Origin: Lachnospiraceae bacterium
Lineage (GTDB): Bacteria; Bacillota; Clostridia; Lachnospirales; Lachnospiraceae
Assembly (NCBI GenBank): GCA_017962825.1
Contig: JAGCUO010000197.1
Span: 32,043 to 96,042, forward strand
DNA length: 64,000 bases
Direction: 5' to 3'
The stretch's first letter is position 1, and each line of letters starts with the position of its first letter. Below, piece after piece: positions 19,251 to 27,573 of the stretch. A program made the translations under genes and the position numbers. The notes under the pieces are model-generated. The model saw only the letters and a program-made list of their open reading frames with translations, made no database searches and was not told the DNA's origin.

Positions 19251-20834
19251 TCAGATCTCGAACAGATCGCTGTATGCCTTGAGTGCGCCGTCGGTCTCGT
19301 GTGCGAGAACCTTCTTGGCAAGAACTTTTCCGAGCTGAACGCCTTCCTGATCGAAGCTGTTTAAATTCCATACGAATCCCTGGAACATAACCTTGTTCTC
19401 AAAGTGAGCAAGGAGTGCGCCGAGTGCTTCGGGAGTGAGCTTTTCTCCGATGATGATGCTGGAGGGTCTGTTTCCTGCGAAGTTCTTGTTGCTGTTCTCA
19501 TCGGACTTGCCGCAGGCAAATGCCATGATCTGAGCTGCAACGTTTGCGCAGAGCTTCTTCTGGCTGGTAGAACCCTGAATGTCTACATCAACACCCTGCT
19601 GGCTCTCCTTGAAACCGATGAACTGAAGAGGGATGATATCGGTTCCCTGATGAAGGAGCTGATAGAATGAATGCTGTCCGTTGGTTCCGGGCTCGCCGAA
19701 GATAACGGGACCGGTCACATAATCAACGGGCTCTCCGAAACGGTTAACGGATTTACCGTTGGACTCCATATCAAGCTGCTGGAGATGAGCGGGGAATCTG
19801 CTCATTGCCTGGGAATAAGGAAGAACTGCGGTCGATCCGTATCCGAGTACATTTCTCTCATATACACCGATAAGCGCATCGAGAAGATCGGGATTGGAAA
19901 GGATATCCTTGCCGGTAGCAATCTTGTCTTCCTCTGCAGCTCCGTTTAAAAATCTTGCGAAGATCTCGGGTCCGAATGCAAGTGAAAGAACCGCGCCGCC
20001 TACGGCTGAAGTTGATGAATATCTTCCGCCGATATAATCATCCATGAAGAATGCACCAAGATAATCACTGTTTCCTGCAAGAGGAGAAGTCTCTGAGGTA
20101 ACTGCGATCATGTGCTTAGCGGGATCAAGGCCTGCCTTCTTAAGAGCATCCTTAACAAATGCTTCGTTGGTAAGGGTCTCAAGAGTGGTTCCCGACTTTG
20201 ATACAAGAATGAAAATAGAATGGGCAACATCGACATTTGCAAGAACGCCTGCTGCATCATCGGGGTCAACATTGGAAATGAACTGAGCCTGCATCTTGAA
20301 GAAGCCGTTAACCTTAGCCCAGTTCTCAAGAGCAAGGTACATTGCTCTGGGGCCGAGGTCCGATCCTCCGATACCGATCTGTACTGCGGTGGTGAACTTC
20401 TCACCCTTCTCGTTGGCTATCTCACCTGAGTGAACCTTATTTGCAAAAGCTGCGATCCTCTCCTGCTGTTCTACATAGAAAGCTCTCTTGTCGGTACCGT
20501 CGCACTCTACCTTATTGCCGAGCTGTCCTCTGGTAAGGTGATGAAGAACAAGTCTCTTCTCACCGGTATTGATAACTTCGCCGTTGTAAAGAGCTTCGAA
20601 CTTCTCTGCGAGGCATGCCTCATCGGCGAGCTTCTGAAGATCCTTTAATATAGCATCATCAACATTCTTGGCAGCATAGTTAAATGCCATACCTGCAGCC
20701 ATCTTTGATGAATACTTAGCAACTCTTTCTGCACCTTCCGCTCCTGCCATAACCTTGGTAAGGTCTGCGGGAGTATCGGATGCAAGTTTTGCGGATGCAT
20801 CCAATTTGTCATAGTTTATCCACTTAATAGCCAT
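19251..20834 (-). CDS. pgi: glucose-6-phosphate isomerase
   Basis: 527 residues. Signature segments are VQIGIGGSDLGPRAMYLAL, FILVSKSGTTLETLTN, the PGI signature GEPGTNGQHSFYQLLHQGT and a C-terminal SFDQEGVQLGKVLAKK. It interconverts glucose 6-phosphate and fructose 6-phosphate in the cytoplasm. A strong AAGGAGG ribosome site precedes the ATG. The next gene upstream is a glycogen debranching enzyme, so both act around glucose phosphate. Confidence 0.96.
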   Translation of the reverse strand: MAIKWINYDKLDASAKLASDTPADLTKVMAGAEGAERVAKYSSKMAAGMAFNYAAKNVDDAILKDLQKLADEACLAEKFEALYNGEVINTGEKRLVLHHLTRGQLGNKVECDGTDKRAFYVEQQERIAAFANKVHSGEIANEKGEKFTTAVQIGIGGSDLGPRAMYLALENWAKVNGFFKMQAQFISNVDPDDAAGVLANVDVAHSIFILVSKSGTTLETLTNEAFVKDALKKAGLDPAKHMIAVTSETSPLAGNSDYLGAFFMDDYIGGRYSSTSAVGGAVLSLAFGPEIFARFLNGAAEEDKIATGKDILSNPDLLDALIGVYERNVLGYGSTAVLPYSQAMSRFPAHLQQLDMESNGKSVNRFGEPVDYVTGPVIFGEPGTNGQHSFYQLLHQGTDIIPLQFIGFKESQQGVDVDIQGSTSQKKLCANVAAQIMAFACGKSDENSNKNFAGNRPSSIIIGEKLTPEALGALLAHFENKVMFQGFVWNLNSFDQEGVQLGKVLAKKVLAHETDGALKAYSDLFEI

Positions 20835-20910
20835 AATGTTGTCCTCCTTGGCCCATTTACTAATCCGCAGAATATATTACACATTTAAAGGTGATATTTC
20901 AAATATAAAT

Positions 20911-23211
20911 CTAATCATAGGAAACCGTCGTTTCGTAGATTCTGACGCTCCTTGCTTTTATCCTAAAAGCCCCATGGCAACGCTCTCTTTCCGTATCGAA
21001 AGGCCTTTCCAGATATGTGTCCGCAGCAAGGACCCAGGAATATCCGCATCCTTCGGGAAGTGCAGGGAGATTCGCATCCAGATCCTCCCAATAGGAATTG
21101 ACCGCAACAAACACCGCCTGAGGATAGCCCTTGTTAAATTTACCCGGATATCCCGCAAAACATATACCTATATAGTGGGAATAATCGCAGAAATCACTTC
21201 TCCAGGCCTGAGTATCATGAACGGACATTCCGGGAAGTCCGAAGGCATCGTTTCCGCAGTTCTTCCTGATACAATCATGTTCTTTTCTGAACCTTATCAG
21301 GTTCTTGAAAAAATCATACAGATCCCTGTTAGCATCCAGATCCGTCCAATTAAGCCACGCGATGTTATTATCCTGACAATAAGCGTTATTGTTACCGCCC
21401 TGGGAATTTCCGAACTCATCGCCCATGAAAAACATCGGCGTTCCGCGGCTCATCATCAGCACCGCAGCGGCATTTCTGACCATCCTGCGTCTTAAAACAT
21501 TTACTTGCGTATCCGTGGTCTCGCCTTCCGCTCCGCAGTTCCAGCTCCTGTTGTCATCGGCTCCGTCGGTATTGCCCCAGTTATTCTCTTCATTGTGCTT
21601 TTGATTGTAGGTATACAGATCATGAAGCGTGAAGCCGTCGTGGCAGGTGAGGAAATTAACCGAGGCATTGTGTCCTCTGACTTCAGGGATATAAAGGTCG
21701 GGAGAGCCTGTCATCCTCTTGGCTGCATCACAGGCTGTTCCCGCATCGCACTTCAGGAAGGATCTCATATCATCCCTGTATCTTCCGTTCCACTCCGCCC
21801 ATCTGTTCCATGACGGGAAAGTGCCTACCTGATAAAGTCCGCCCGCATCCCATGCCTCCGCGATCAGCTTTACATTTCCCAGAATAGGGTCGTATGCAAG
21901 GCTCTGCAGAAGTGGCGGCTTGCTCATGGGAGATCCGTCTTCATTTCTACCTAATATAGAAGCAAGATCGAATCTGAATCCGTCGATATGATATGTGATA
22001 ACCCAGTATCTGAGACAGTCTAAGATGAAATTCTGAACGATCGGGTGATTACAGTTAAGTGTATTTCCGCATCCCGAGAAATTGTAATAGTATCCGTCCG
22101 GTGTGAGCAGGTAGTAGATATTGTTATCGATTCCCTTAAAAGAAAACACCGGCCCGTGCTCATTTCCCTCAGCGGTGTGATTGAACACAACATCCAATAA
22201 GACATCAATGTCATTTTCATGACAAAGCTTTATGAATTCTTTTAACTCTGTGCCTTCCCTGTTGAACTCTACGGCAGATGTATAACTGGTATTGGGCGAA
22301 AAGAAAGAGACGGTATTATACCCCCAATAATCAATCAGCTCTCTTCCGTAGAAATCTCTGTGATCCAGAGTCTCGTCAAATTCAAAGATAGGCATAAGTT
22401 CCAGTGCATTCACACCCAGTTCCTTCAGATAAGGAAGCTTTTCCATTATGCCGGCAAAGGTTCCCGCCTTATCACCGGTACCCGAAGACTTATCCCTGGT
22501 AAACCCTCTTACGTGCATTTCATAGATGACCAGATCTTCCATGGACTTATGTTTTCTCGTACGCTTGCCCCAGTCGAAATTGTTTTTGACGACCCTTGCC
22601 TTATATATGGAATCGTTATAGGTTCCCCACTTGCTCTGCCCGGTAACGGCTTTTGCATAAGGATCAAGTATTATCTTGTTCCTGTCGAAAATAAGCCCTC
22701 TGGAAGGATCATAGGGTCCGTCAAATCTGTATGCGTATTCGAACTCTTCGATGTCGATGTCGAATACGATCATTGACCAGACATTTCCTATTCTGTAATT
22801 GTCCGGAAAGGGAAGAACGGCATAGGGAACATTGCTCTCTCTTTTAAAAAGGAGAAGCTCACAATAATATGCCTGATTTGATGAAATGGTGAAATTAACG
22901 CCCGTAGGGATGGCCGTTGCCCCGTTCAGTTCATATATCCCGGGACGGACGCCGTATCCCGAGATGATATCATAAGGCTCCATGTGGATCTCACCGAGAT
23001 TGGAAAGAGCCGCACGGAAATCCGATATATTCGCAAATTTTTGGACCGCATTATTGGTCTCAAGCGCTATGGTCTTTTCCTTATCCGAAGATTCCTTAGC
23101 GGATGTCTTGAGATCGGTATTTTTTGCGGTGGGTTTTGTTTTGACCGACGGGGACTTTGATACCCCTTTAGAGTTCTTTGAAGGGGTCTTCTTTCCTGTG
23201 TTTTCTGCCAT
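20911..23211 (-). CDS. glgX: glycogen debranching enzyme / isoamylase (GlgX-like, GH13)
   Basis: 766 residues from the ATG at 23211 with GGGAGG seven bases before it; an earlier in-frame ATG lacks a site. The first ~50 residues are Lys/Ser/Thr-rich and low in complexity. A CBM48-type domain follows (about 80-200), then the GH13 barrel with VLLDVVFNHTAEG, GFRFDLAS (nucleophile Asp near 414), LIAEAWD (acid/base Glu near 450) and NFLTCHDGFTLHDLYTY. It cleaves alpha-1,6 branches of glycogen or related glucans. The basic N-terminal tail is unusual and might be an interaction segment. Confidence 0.9.
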   Translation of the reverse strand: MAENTGKKTPSKNSKGVSKSPSVKTKPTAKNTDLKTSAKESSDKEKTIALETNNAVQKFANISDFRAALSNLGEIHMEPYDIISGYGVRPGIYELNGATAIPTGVNFTISSNQAYYCELLLFKRESNVPYAVLPFPDNYRIGNVWSMIVFDIDIEEFEYAYRFDGPYDPSRGLIFDRNKIILDPYAKAVTGQSKWGTYNDSIYKARVVKNNFDWGKRTRKHKSMEDLVIYEMHVRGFTRDKSSGTGDKAGTFAGIMEKLPYLKELGVNALELMPIFEFDETLDHRDFYGRELIDYWGYNTVSFFSPNTSYTSAVEFNREGTELKEFIKLCHENDIDVLLDVVFNHTAEGNEHGPVFSFKGIDNNIYYLLTPDGYYYNFSGCGNTLNCNHPIVQNFILDCLRYWVITYHIDGFRFDLASILGRNEDGSPMSKPPLLQSLAYDPILGNVKLIAEAWDAGGLYQVGTFPSWNRWAEWNGRYRDDMRSFLKCDAGTACDAAKRMTGSPDLYIPEVRGHNASVNFLTCHDGFTLHDLYTYNQKHNEENNWGNTDGADDNRSWNCGAEGETTDTQVNVLRRRMVRNAAAVLMMSRGTPMFFMGDEFGNSQGGNNNAYCQDNNIAWLNWTDLDANRDLYDFFKNLIRFRKEHDCIRKNCGNDAFGLPGMSVHDTQAWRSDFCDYSHYIGICFAGYPGKFNKGYPQAVFVAVNSYWEDLDANLPALPEGCGYSWVLAADTYLERPFDTERERCHGAFRIKARSVRIYETTVSYD

Positions 23212-23250
23212 GAAAAATCCTCCCATAAGAAACGTCCTACAGACCTGTAG

Positions 23251-23317
23251 ATTATACCATTTTTTGCCTTATTTGCATATATCGGGGGCTTGTGATAGTA
23301 TCTTTCGGTGCCGAAAG
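23251..23317. promoter_or_regulatory. divergent promoter region of glgX and the DUF4430 gene
   Basis: On the minus strand an extended -10 (TGGTATAAT, 23251-23259) points to glgX. On the plus strand TTGCAT (23273), a 17-base spacer and TAGTAT (23296) form a weak promoter for the DUF4430 gene. Directly after it lies a perfect 7-bp inverted repeat CTTTCGG-TG-CCGAAAG (23302-23317), placed like an operator at the start site. Confidence 0.45.
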
Positions 23318-23357
23318 AACAATTTCGGGCAAGTAATCGTAAGGAGAACATGAAAAA

Positions 23358-23915
23358 ATGGAAAAGAAAACTAGAAATCTGCTTATCGGATTGGGAGTAT
23401 TTGCAGTTCTGATCGCCGTCCTGCTTATCATCTTCAACCTGAATAAGCCCCAGGCTCAGCCCGCACCCGCAGCAGAGACCGAAACTGCAGAAACCGAAGA
23501 GTCGGTAAATACTGACGAACAGTCAGAAGAAGCTGAAACCGCAGACGAGCAGACAGCTGAGGAGCAGAATGCCGAGGATACCGCTTCGGATGAAGCAACA
23601 GATGATGCCGAGGGAAGCAAGAACATCGTCATCGAAGTTAAGGATTCCGAAGGAAATGTAACCACCTATGATGTTACCACCGATGCTGAATTCCTCAGAC
23701 AGGCTATGGACGAGGCTGAAGGACTTACATATGAAGGAACCGACAGCGAATATGGTATGATGGTAGAAGTCGTTAACGGAGAGCAGGCCATCTATGCAGA
23801 AGACAACGCTTACTGGGCTTTCTATGTAAACGGTGAGTACGGCAACTATGGCATTGATTCACAGCCCGTTACCGATGGTGACACCTATTCAATAGTTTAC
23901 GAAGCAGCTAACTAA
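23358..23915 (+). CDS. membrane-anchored DUF4430 domain protein
   Basis: 185 residues. A membrane anchor (about 8-30) is followed by an acidic Glu/Ala/Thr-rich linker (about 35-88) and a DUF4430 domain with FLRQAMDEAEGLTYEG, AYWAFYVNGEYGNYGIDSQP and a closing DGDTYSIVYE. DUF4430 resembles the ligand-capping domain of transcobalamin/intrinsic factor. Such genes often accompany ECF transporter S components, as here. It may capture a nutrient outside the membrane; the ligand is unknown. AAGGAG lies eleven bases before the ATG. Confidence 0.8.
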   Translation: MEKKTRNLLIGLGVFAVLIAVLLIIFNLNKPQAQPAPAAETETAETEESVNTDEQSEEAETADEQTAEEQNAEDTASDEATDDAEGSKNIVIEVKDSEGNVTTYDVTTDAEFLRQAMDEAEGLTYEGTDSEYGMMVEVVNGEQAIYAEDNAYWAFYVNGEYGNYGIDSQPVTDGDTYSIVYEAAN

Positions 23916-23924
23916 ATTTTTCAT

Positions 23925-23957
23925 CCGGCAGGCTTCATAAGTCTGCCGGTATTTTTA
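23925..23957 (+). terminator. hairpin plus T run between the DUF4430 and ECF genes
   Basis: An 11-bp stem (23925-23935 with 23939-23949, one G-T pair) around a CAT loop is followed by ATTTTT. It ends one base before the ECF gene's ATG, where the ribosome site should be, so it may be a terminator that limits expression of the downstream gene. Confidence 0.75.
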
Positions 23958-23958
23958 T

Positions 23959-24486
23959 ATGGAAAAGAAATTCGGGATAAAAGACATAGCATACATCGGA
24001 ATGGCTGTCGCTCTTATAGAAACCTGTAAGATGGCTCTTGCTTTCCTTCCTAACATCGAGCTGACCTCATTCTGGCTCGTAATGTTTACACTTCTGATGG
24101 GGTGGAAAGCCTTTTTCATAGTACCTATATTTATTGCCATAGAAGCAAGTCTCTACGGTCCCCATGTCTGGGTTATCATGTATCTTTATGTATGGCCCAT
24201 ACTGGTTCTTCTGACACACCTTTTCCGTAAGAACACAAATGTTCTGTTCTGGGCTCTTTTGTCCGGATTCTTCGGACTGTTTTTCGGAGCTTTATGCACC
24301 CCGGCCCAGGTCATATTTTTCACCAAACCTGATACCTTTGACACTGCGGTCAAGGCAGGTTTTGCATGGTGGGTCGCAGGCATACCCTACGATGTAGCCC
24401 ATGCTGTAGGAAACTTCACCCTAATGCTGGTTCTGTATACCCCTATTAGGATTGCAGTTAACAAATTAAGGACGTTTTCACATTGA
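23959..24486 (+). CDS. ECF transporter S component
   Basis: 175 residues with about six membrane segments. The opening MEKKFGIKDIAYIGMAVALIE is the typical N-terminus of ECF substrate-binding (S) components, which capture a vitamin or other micronutrient and dock to a shared EcfAA'T energiser coded elsewhere. The pairing with a DUF4430 protein suggests a cobalamin-like or other large ligand (inference). No Shine-Dalgarno sequence is visible, because a hairpin with T run occupies the 35 bases before the ATG. Confidence 0.8.
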   Translation: MEKKFGIKDIAYIGMAVALIETCKMALAFLPNIELTSFWLVMFTLLMGWKAFFIVPIFIAIEASLYGPHVWVIMYLYVWPILVLLTHLFRKNTNVLFWALLSGFFGLFFGALCTPAQVIFFTKPDTFDTAVKAGFAWWVAGIPYDVAHAVGNFTLMLVLYTPIRIAVNKLRTFSH

Positions 24487-24537
24487 CGCATCCGTAAAAA
24501 AACTATATATTATTGAAGTTGGCATTACTGCCGATAT

Positions 24538-24623
24538 GGAGAAGTATCGAAGCGGTCATAACGGGGCGCACTCGAAATGCGTTTGCCCTCCGGGGCACGA
24601 GGGTTCGAATCCCTCCTTCTCCG
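24538..24623 (+). tRNA. tRNA-Ser (anticodon CGA)
   Basis: The acceptor stem GGAGAAG (24538-24544) pairs with CTTCTCC (24616-24622), and the discriminator base is G. The anticodon loop CTCGAAA gives anticodon CGA, which reads UCG. A long class II variable arm (TGCCC-TCCG-GGGCA) fits serine. The T arm is GAGGG-TTCGAAT-CCCTC. CCA is not encoded. A terminator follows directly. Confidence 0.95.
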
Positions 24624-24632
24624 CTATATAAG

Positions 24633-24664
24633 AAAACCTGAGAGCTTTGCTCTCAGGTTTTTCT
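24633..24664 (+). terminator. terminator of tRNA-Ser, probably bidirectional
   Basis: A 13-bp stem with a TTT loop (24633-24645 with 24649-24661) and a trailing T run. On the minus strand it also serves the BlaR1-like gene, which stops at 24668. Confidence 0.9.
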
Positions 24665-24667
24665 TTA

Positions 24668-27067
24668 TCATTCATCCATTTTGAAATCAGAACAGCTTTC
24701 CAGGATGATACTTGAGTCTTCCTGAACGAATATTTCAATCTTGACCCTTACCGCATTTTCATAATCGGGAACGGGGCTGTACTTATAGACATATCCAGTG
24801 GGTGCGGACAGATATACATGCCCGTCTTCAAATTCAATACCTATTATATCCGACCAGACAATCTTCTCAAGCTGGTTATGCTTCTCAAAAGGCTTGACGT
24901 GTATTCCGAACCAAGCGCTTACATAACCGGGAGTTATCTGGAACACATTGAACTCCTGCCTTGCACTGTCCCAGTTGTATCCGATATTTTCATCAAGATA
25001 ATCGGCAAAATACTGACTGTCATATCTGGTTAATTTATAACTGCCTCCACCAGTTTCCACGATGCAAAGTCCGTACTGAGATATTCCTGTGCCGGTTCCT
25101 TCGCATTCCGCGATCAGATATTCATCCTCTCCGTCTCCGTCCGCGTCAAACTTCTCGATCCTCGGACCATATGCCCCCATGGCAATATCTACGGGATATT
25201 CCTGTTCTCCGTCCACGATCACGGATTTTCCGGTCACGTAGTCCTGTCTGAGATACACCGATCCGTCCGAGGAATAATAATCATATACATTTCCTTCGGA
25301 TTTTTCAGGCACTTCATGTGCTATATACGAATCAAACAGCTGAAGATAATCAAAGGGCTCATCTCCAAGCAAAAGTCTTATTGCCAGATGCGGACCTGTT
25401 GAATTACCGGTAGATCCGATGGTTCCGATAACATCACCTGCACTTACCACATCGTTTACATTTACGCTTACTTCTTCAAGATGACAGTATGTAACCGTAA
25501 TAAGTCCTGCGGACTCTACTATATAATTTCCGTCTTTATCATCAAATCCCGTTTCTTTTATGGTGCCGTCCGTAGCCGCATATACGGGATCACCGGGTGC
25601 TCCGGCAATATCCGTTTCGGGATGATAATTTTCCTCGTCCGTACTGAACTGTCTGGTCACCACATCATTATCCGTAGGCCATACAAATGTCTGGGGTTCC
25701 ACCTCTACGACATCAATATCTTCCAGATCCCCTAATGGATTGACCCCGAGAACAAATTCCACTCCGTCTAAAAGTTTTACCATATCGAAATTATCGGATC
25801 CATTGGAAACATAAAACAGACTATCCTCCGAGACCGTGAATCTGTTTACTCTGTCAGTTCCCGTTATCTCTGCATTATCGGTCATGGTAAGGATTCCGTC
25901 TTCAATGGAATAGGTACCCGTACCGATAAAGCTGCTGACAGGAGATTCATACCATGTATATGTTCCATCAGGCAGAAACGAAATAGTGAAATTTATAAGT
26001 TTAACCGGATCTATACCATTAATGGTATAAGCGTTTAAACTGTAGTAATATACTCTTTCTTCATCAAATACATAGGGCTCATCCGAAACCGGTGTTTCGG
26101 TTTCCGAGGGTGCTTCACTTACAGGTTCTTCTTTCTTCGGATCAGTAAGGAAACATACAGCCAGAACCACACATGCAACAAGTGAAGCAATTATGATCCA
26201 GAACGCAGGCTTCTTATAATTGAGAACATTCTTTATACGCATCTTTACTCCGGTCTCTCCAAAGGCAACGGGGCATGCCGCGATCCTTCTTCTCTGAACG
26301 CTGCAGTCCAAAAGTGCCTGAGAATATGCAGCCATATAGTCACTGCTTTTATCGCCTATTACCTTTTCGTCGCATGCGGATTCTATATCTCTGCATAGAA
26401 GAACATATGCGATCCAGCTTAAGGGATTAAACCAATATACGGAGAGAAGTGCATATCCCAGAGGCTTCCATACATAATCGCGTCTTTTTATATGTGCCTT
26501 TTCATGAGCAAGTACAAGTTCAAGAGTTTCACCGTCCATTCCTGACGGTACATATATGACGGGACGAAGTATTCCGAGTATGAAGGGGGATTTTACATCA
26601 TCACATTCCATTATTCCCTTTTCAAGACGCGCAGCTTCCCTTACGCTTCTTTTGATCTTCACATAGCTGACGAATGCATACAAAGCCATAGCCAGGATGC
26701 CTGCCACCCATACAATGCATAAAACCGATACAATAACCTGCATGGGATTAACACTGTTGGCTTCGGCAGGTGCAAGCGCATCTGCCATCACGGGATTAAC
26801 GGCGCTGTTGATCGCATATATTCCCGATTCGATGTGGGGTACATCCGTTGCCTGAATATTTGCCGGCACCACCTCTCCGCTGGGAAGAAGACTCAGGGCA
26901 CTCTCCAGAGAAAAAGGCAGGATCAGCCTTACAGCAACAAGCGCCCACAACAGACAGTTGATCCACTTGGGAGCTTTTTTAAGCAGAAGTCTTACGATGA
27001 CCACAGCGAGGATCAGCCATGATGCGCTGTAAGAGAGATTTAATATCCTGAGAAATACCGCACTCAT
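24668..27067 (-). CDS. BlaR1-like M56 metallopeptidase fused to a degenerate M23 domain
   Basis: 799 residues. The N-terminal part has four membrane segments and a cytoplasmic zinc protease motif LVLAHEKAHIKRRDY (HExxH near residue 187), as in BlaR1/MecR1. After a further membrane segment (about 289-312) the extracytoplasmic part contains a small beta domain, then an M23 (LytM) domain at about 480-590 with YHPETDIAG, VYAATDG and YCHLEEVSVNVND. The last metal motif reads GPHLAIRL where active enzymes have HLHF, so one zinc ligand is lost and the domain probably binds rather than cuts. A C-terminal domain of about 200 residues is unassigned. It probably senses cell-wall material and inactivates the BlaI repressor coded just upstream (ATG/stop overlap). 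Confidence 0.85.
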   Translation of the reverse strand: MSAVFLRILNLSYSASWLILAVVIVRLLLKKAPKWINCLLWALVAVRLILPFSLESALSLLPSGEVVPANIQATDVPHIESGIYAINSAVNPVMADALAPAEANSVNPMQVIVSVLCIVWVAGILAMALYAFVSYVKIKRSVREAARLEKGIMECDDVKSPFILGILRPVIYVPSGMDGETLELVLAHEKAHIKRRDYVWKPLGYALLSVYWFNPLSWIAYVLLCRDIESACDEKVIGDKSSDYMAAYSQALLDCSVQRRRIAACPVAFGETGVKMRIKNVLNYKKPAFWIIIASLVACVVLAVCFLTDPKKEEPVSEAPSETETPVSDEPYVFDEERVYYYSLNAYTINGIDPVKLINFTISFLPDGTYTWYESPVSSFIGTGTYSIEDGILTMTDNAEITGTDRVNRFTVSEDSLFYVSNGSDNFDMVKLLDGVEFVLGVNPLGDLEDIDVVEVEPQTFVWPTDNDVVTRQFSTDEENYHPETDIAGAPGDPVYAATDGTIKETGFDDKDGNYIVESAGLITVTYCHLEEVSVNVNDVVSAGDVIGTIGSTGNSTGPHLAIRLLLGDEPFDYLQLFDSYIAHEVPEKSEGNVYDYYSSDGSVYLRQDYVTGKSVIVDGEQEYPVDIAMGAYGPRIEKFDADGDGEDEYLIAECEGTGTGISQYGLCIVETGGGSYKLTRYDSQYFADYLDENIGYNWDSARQEFNVFQITPGYVSAWFGIHVKPFEKHNQLEKIVWSDIIGIEFEDGHVYLSAPTGYVYKYSPVPDYENAVRVKIEIFVQEDSSIILESCSDFKMDE

Positions 27068-27435
27068 TTTTTCTCCCCTTTCTTAAACTCATCGATCATC
27101 TTCTGTATCTCATCCACTTCCGCATTTGATAGCTTCTTACGTGAAGTAAACGCAGCAATAAATGCGGGAAGAGATCCTTCAAACGAATCTTCAATGATCT
27201 GTTCGCTCTTCGCGGAGTAAAAATCTTCGCGGGTAATAAGAGTGGTAACCAACCCGTCCTCATTCCGTAGAAGTCCTTTTTCACAAAGCTTCCTGAGCAC
27301 CGTATATGTAGTGGGCTTTTTCCAGCCCAGTTCTTTTTCACAAAGCTTTACCAGCTCTCCCGAGCCGAGAGGTTCGTTTGCCCATACGATATCGGCAAAC
27401 CTCTCCTGTACTGCTCCAAGCTCTATATCTTTCAT
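27064..27435 (-). CDS. blaI: BlaI/MecI-type transcriptional repressor
   Basis: 123 residues from the ATG at 27435, chosen for GGAGG six bases before it. The winged-helix part reads LGAVQERFADIVWANEPLG and KKPTTYTVLRKLCEKGLL, and the C-terminal dimer helices end in EVDEIQKMIDEFKKG, as in BlaI/MecI. It would repress its own operon through the two operators upstream and be relieved by proteolysis via the M56 partner. Its last bases overlap the start of that partner gene. Confidence 0.92.
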   Translation of the reverse strand: MKDIELGAVQERFADIVWANEPLGSGELVKLCEKELGWKKPTTYTVLRKLCEKGLLRNEDGLVTTLITREDFYSAKSEQIIEDSFEGSLPAFIAAFTSRKKLSNAEVDEIQKMIDEFKKGEKK

Positions 27436-27448
27436 AACATGCCTCCAT

Positions 27449-27501
27449 GGTTTATTCCGATAAACTAAAATAAGTTTATCCCGATAAACCAATTTTGTCA
27501 A
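27449..27501 (-). promoter_or_regulatory. blaI promoter with two BlaI-type operators
   Basis: TTGACA (-35, 27496-27501), 17 bases, TAAACT (-10, 27473-27478). Two inverted repeats of the form GTTTATYCCGATAAAC (27474-27489 and about 27450-27465) lie 24 bases apart; the first fills the space between -35 and -10, the second covers the start of transcription. This fits autorepression by BlaI. Confidence 0.85.
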
Positions 27502-27505
27502 CACT

Positions 27506-27544
27506 AAAACAGGCACCGGTCATTACGATCGATGCCTGTTTTAT
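27506..27544 (-). terminator. terminator after the epimerase gene
   Basis: A 10-bp AAAACAGGCA/TGCCTGTTTT stem with a loop of about 17 bases and a T run on the minus strand. It lies between the mannan epimerase gene and the blaI promoter. Confidence 0.7.
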
Positions 27545-27573
27545 ATAGGAGGAAATTCATTGCATTAATAATT

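Noticed and set aside
23302-23317. The small palindrome CTTTCGG-TG-CCGAAAG as a terminator.
   Set aside because: No T run, and it lies in a divergent promoter region; kept only as an operator candidate.
24538-24623. A phage or integrative element at the tRNA-Ser gene.
   Set aside because: No integrase, no repeat of the tRNA 3' end and no phage-like genes nearby.
25380-25640. An active M23 endopeptidase in the BlaR1-like protein.
   Set aside because: The HxH metal motif reads HLA, so catalysis is unlikely.
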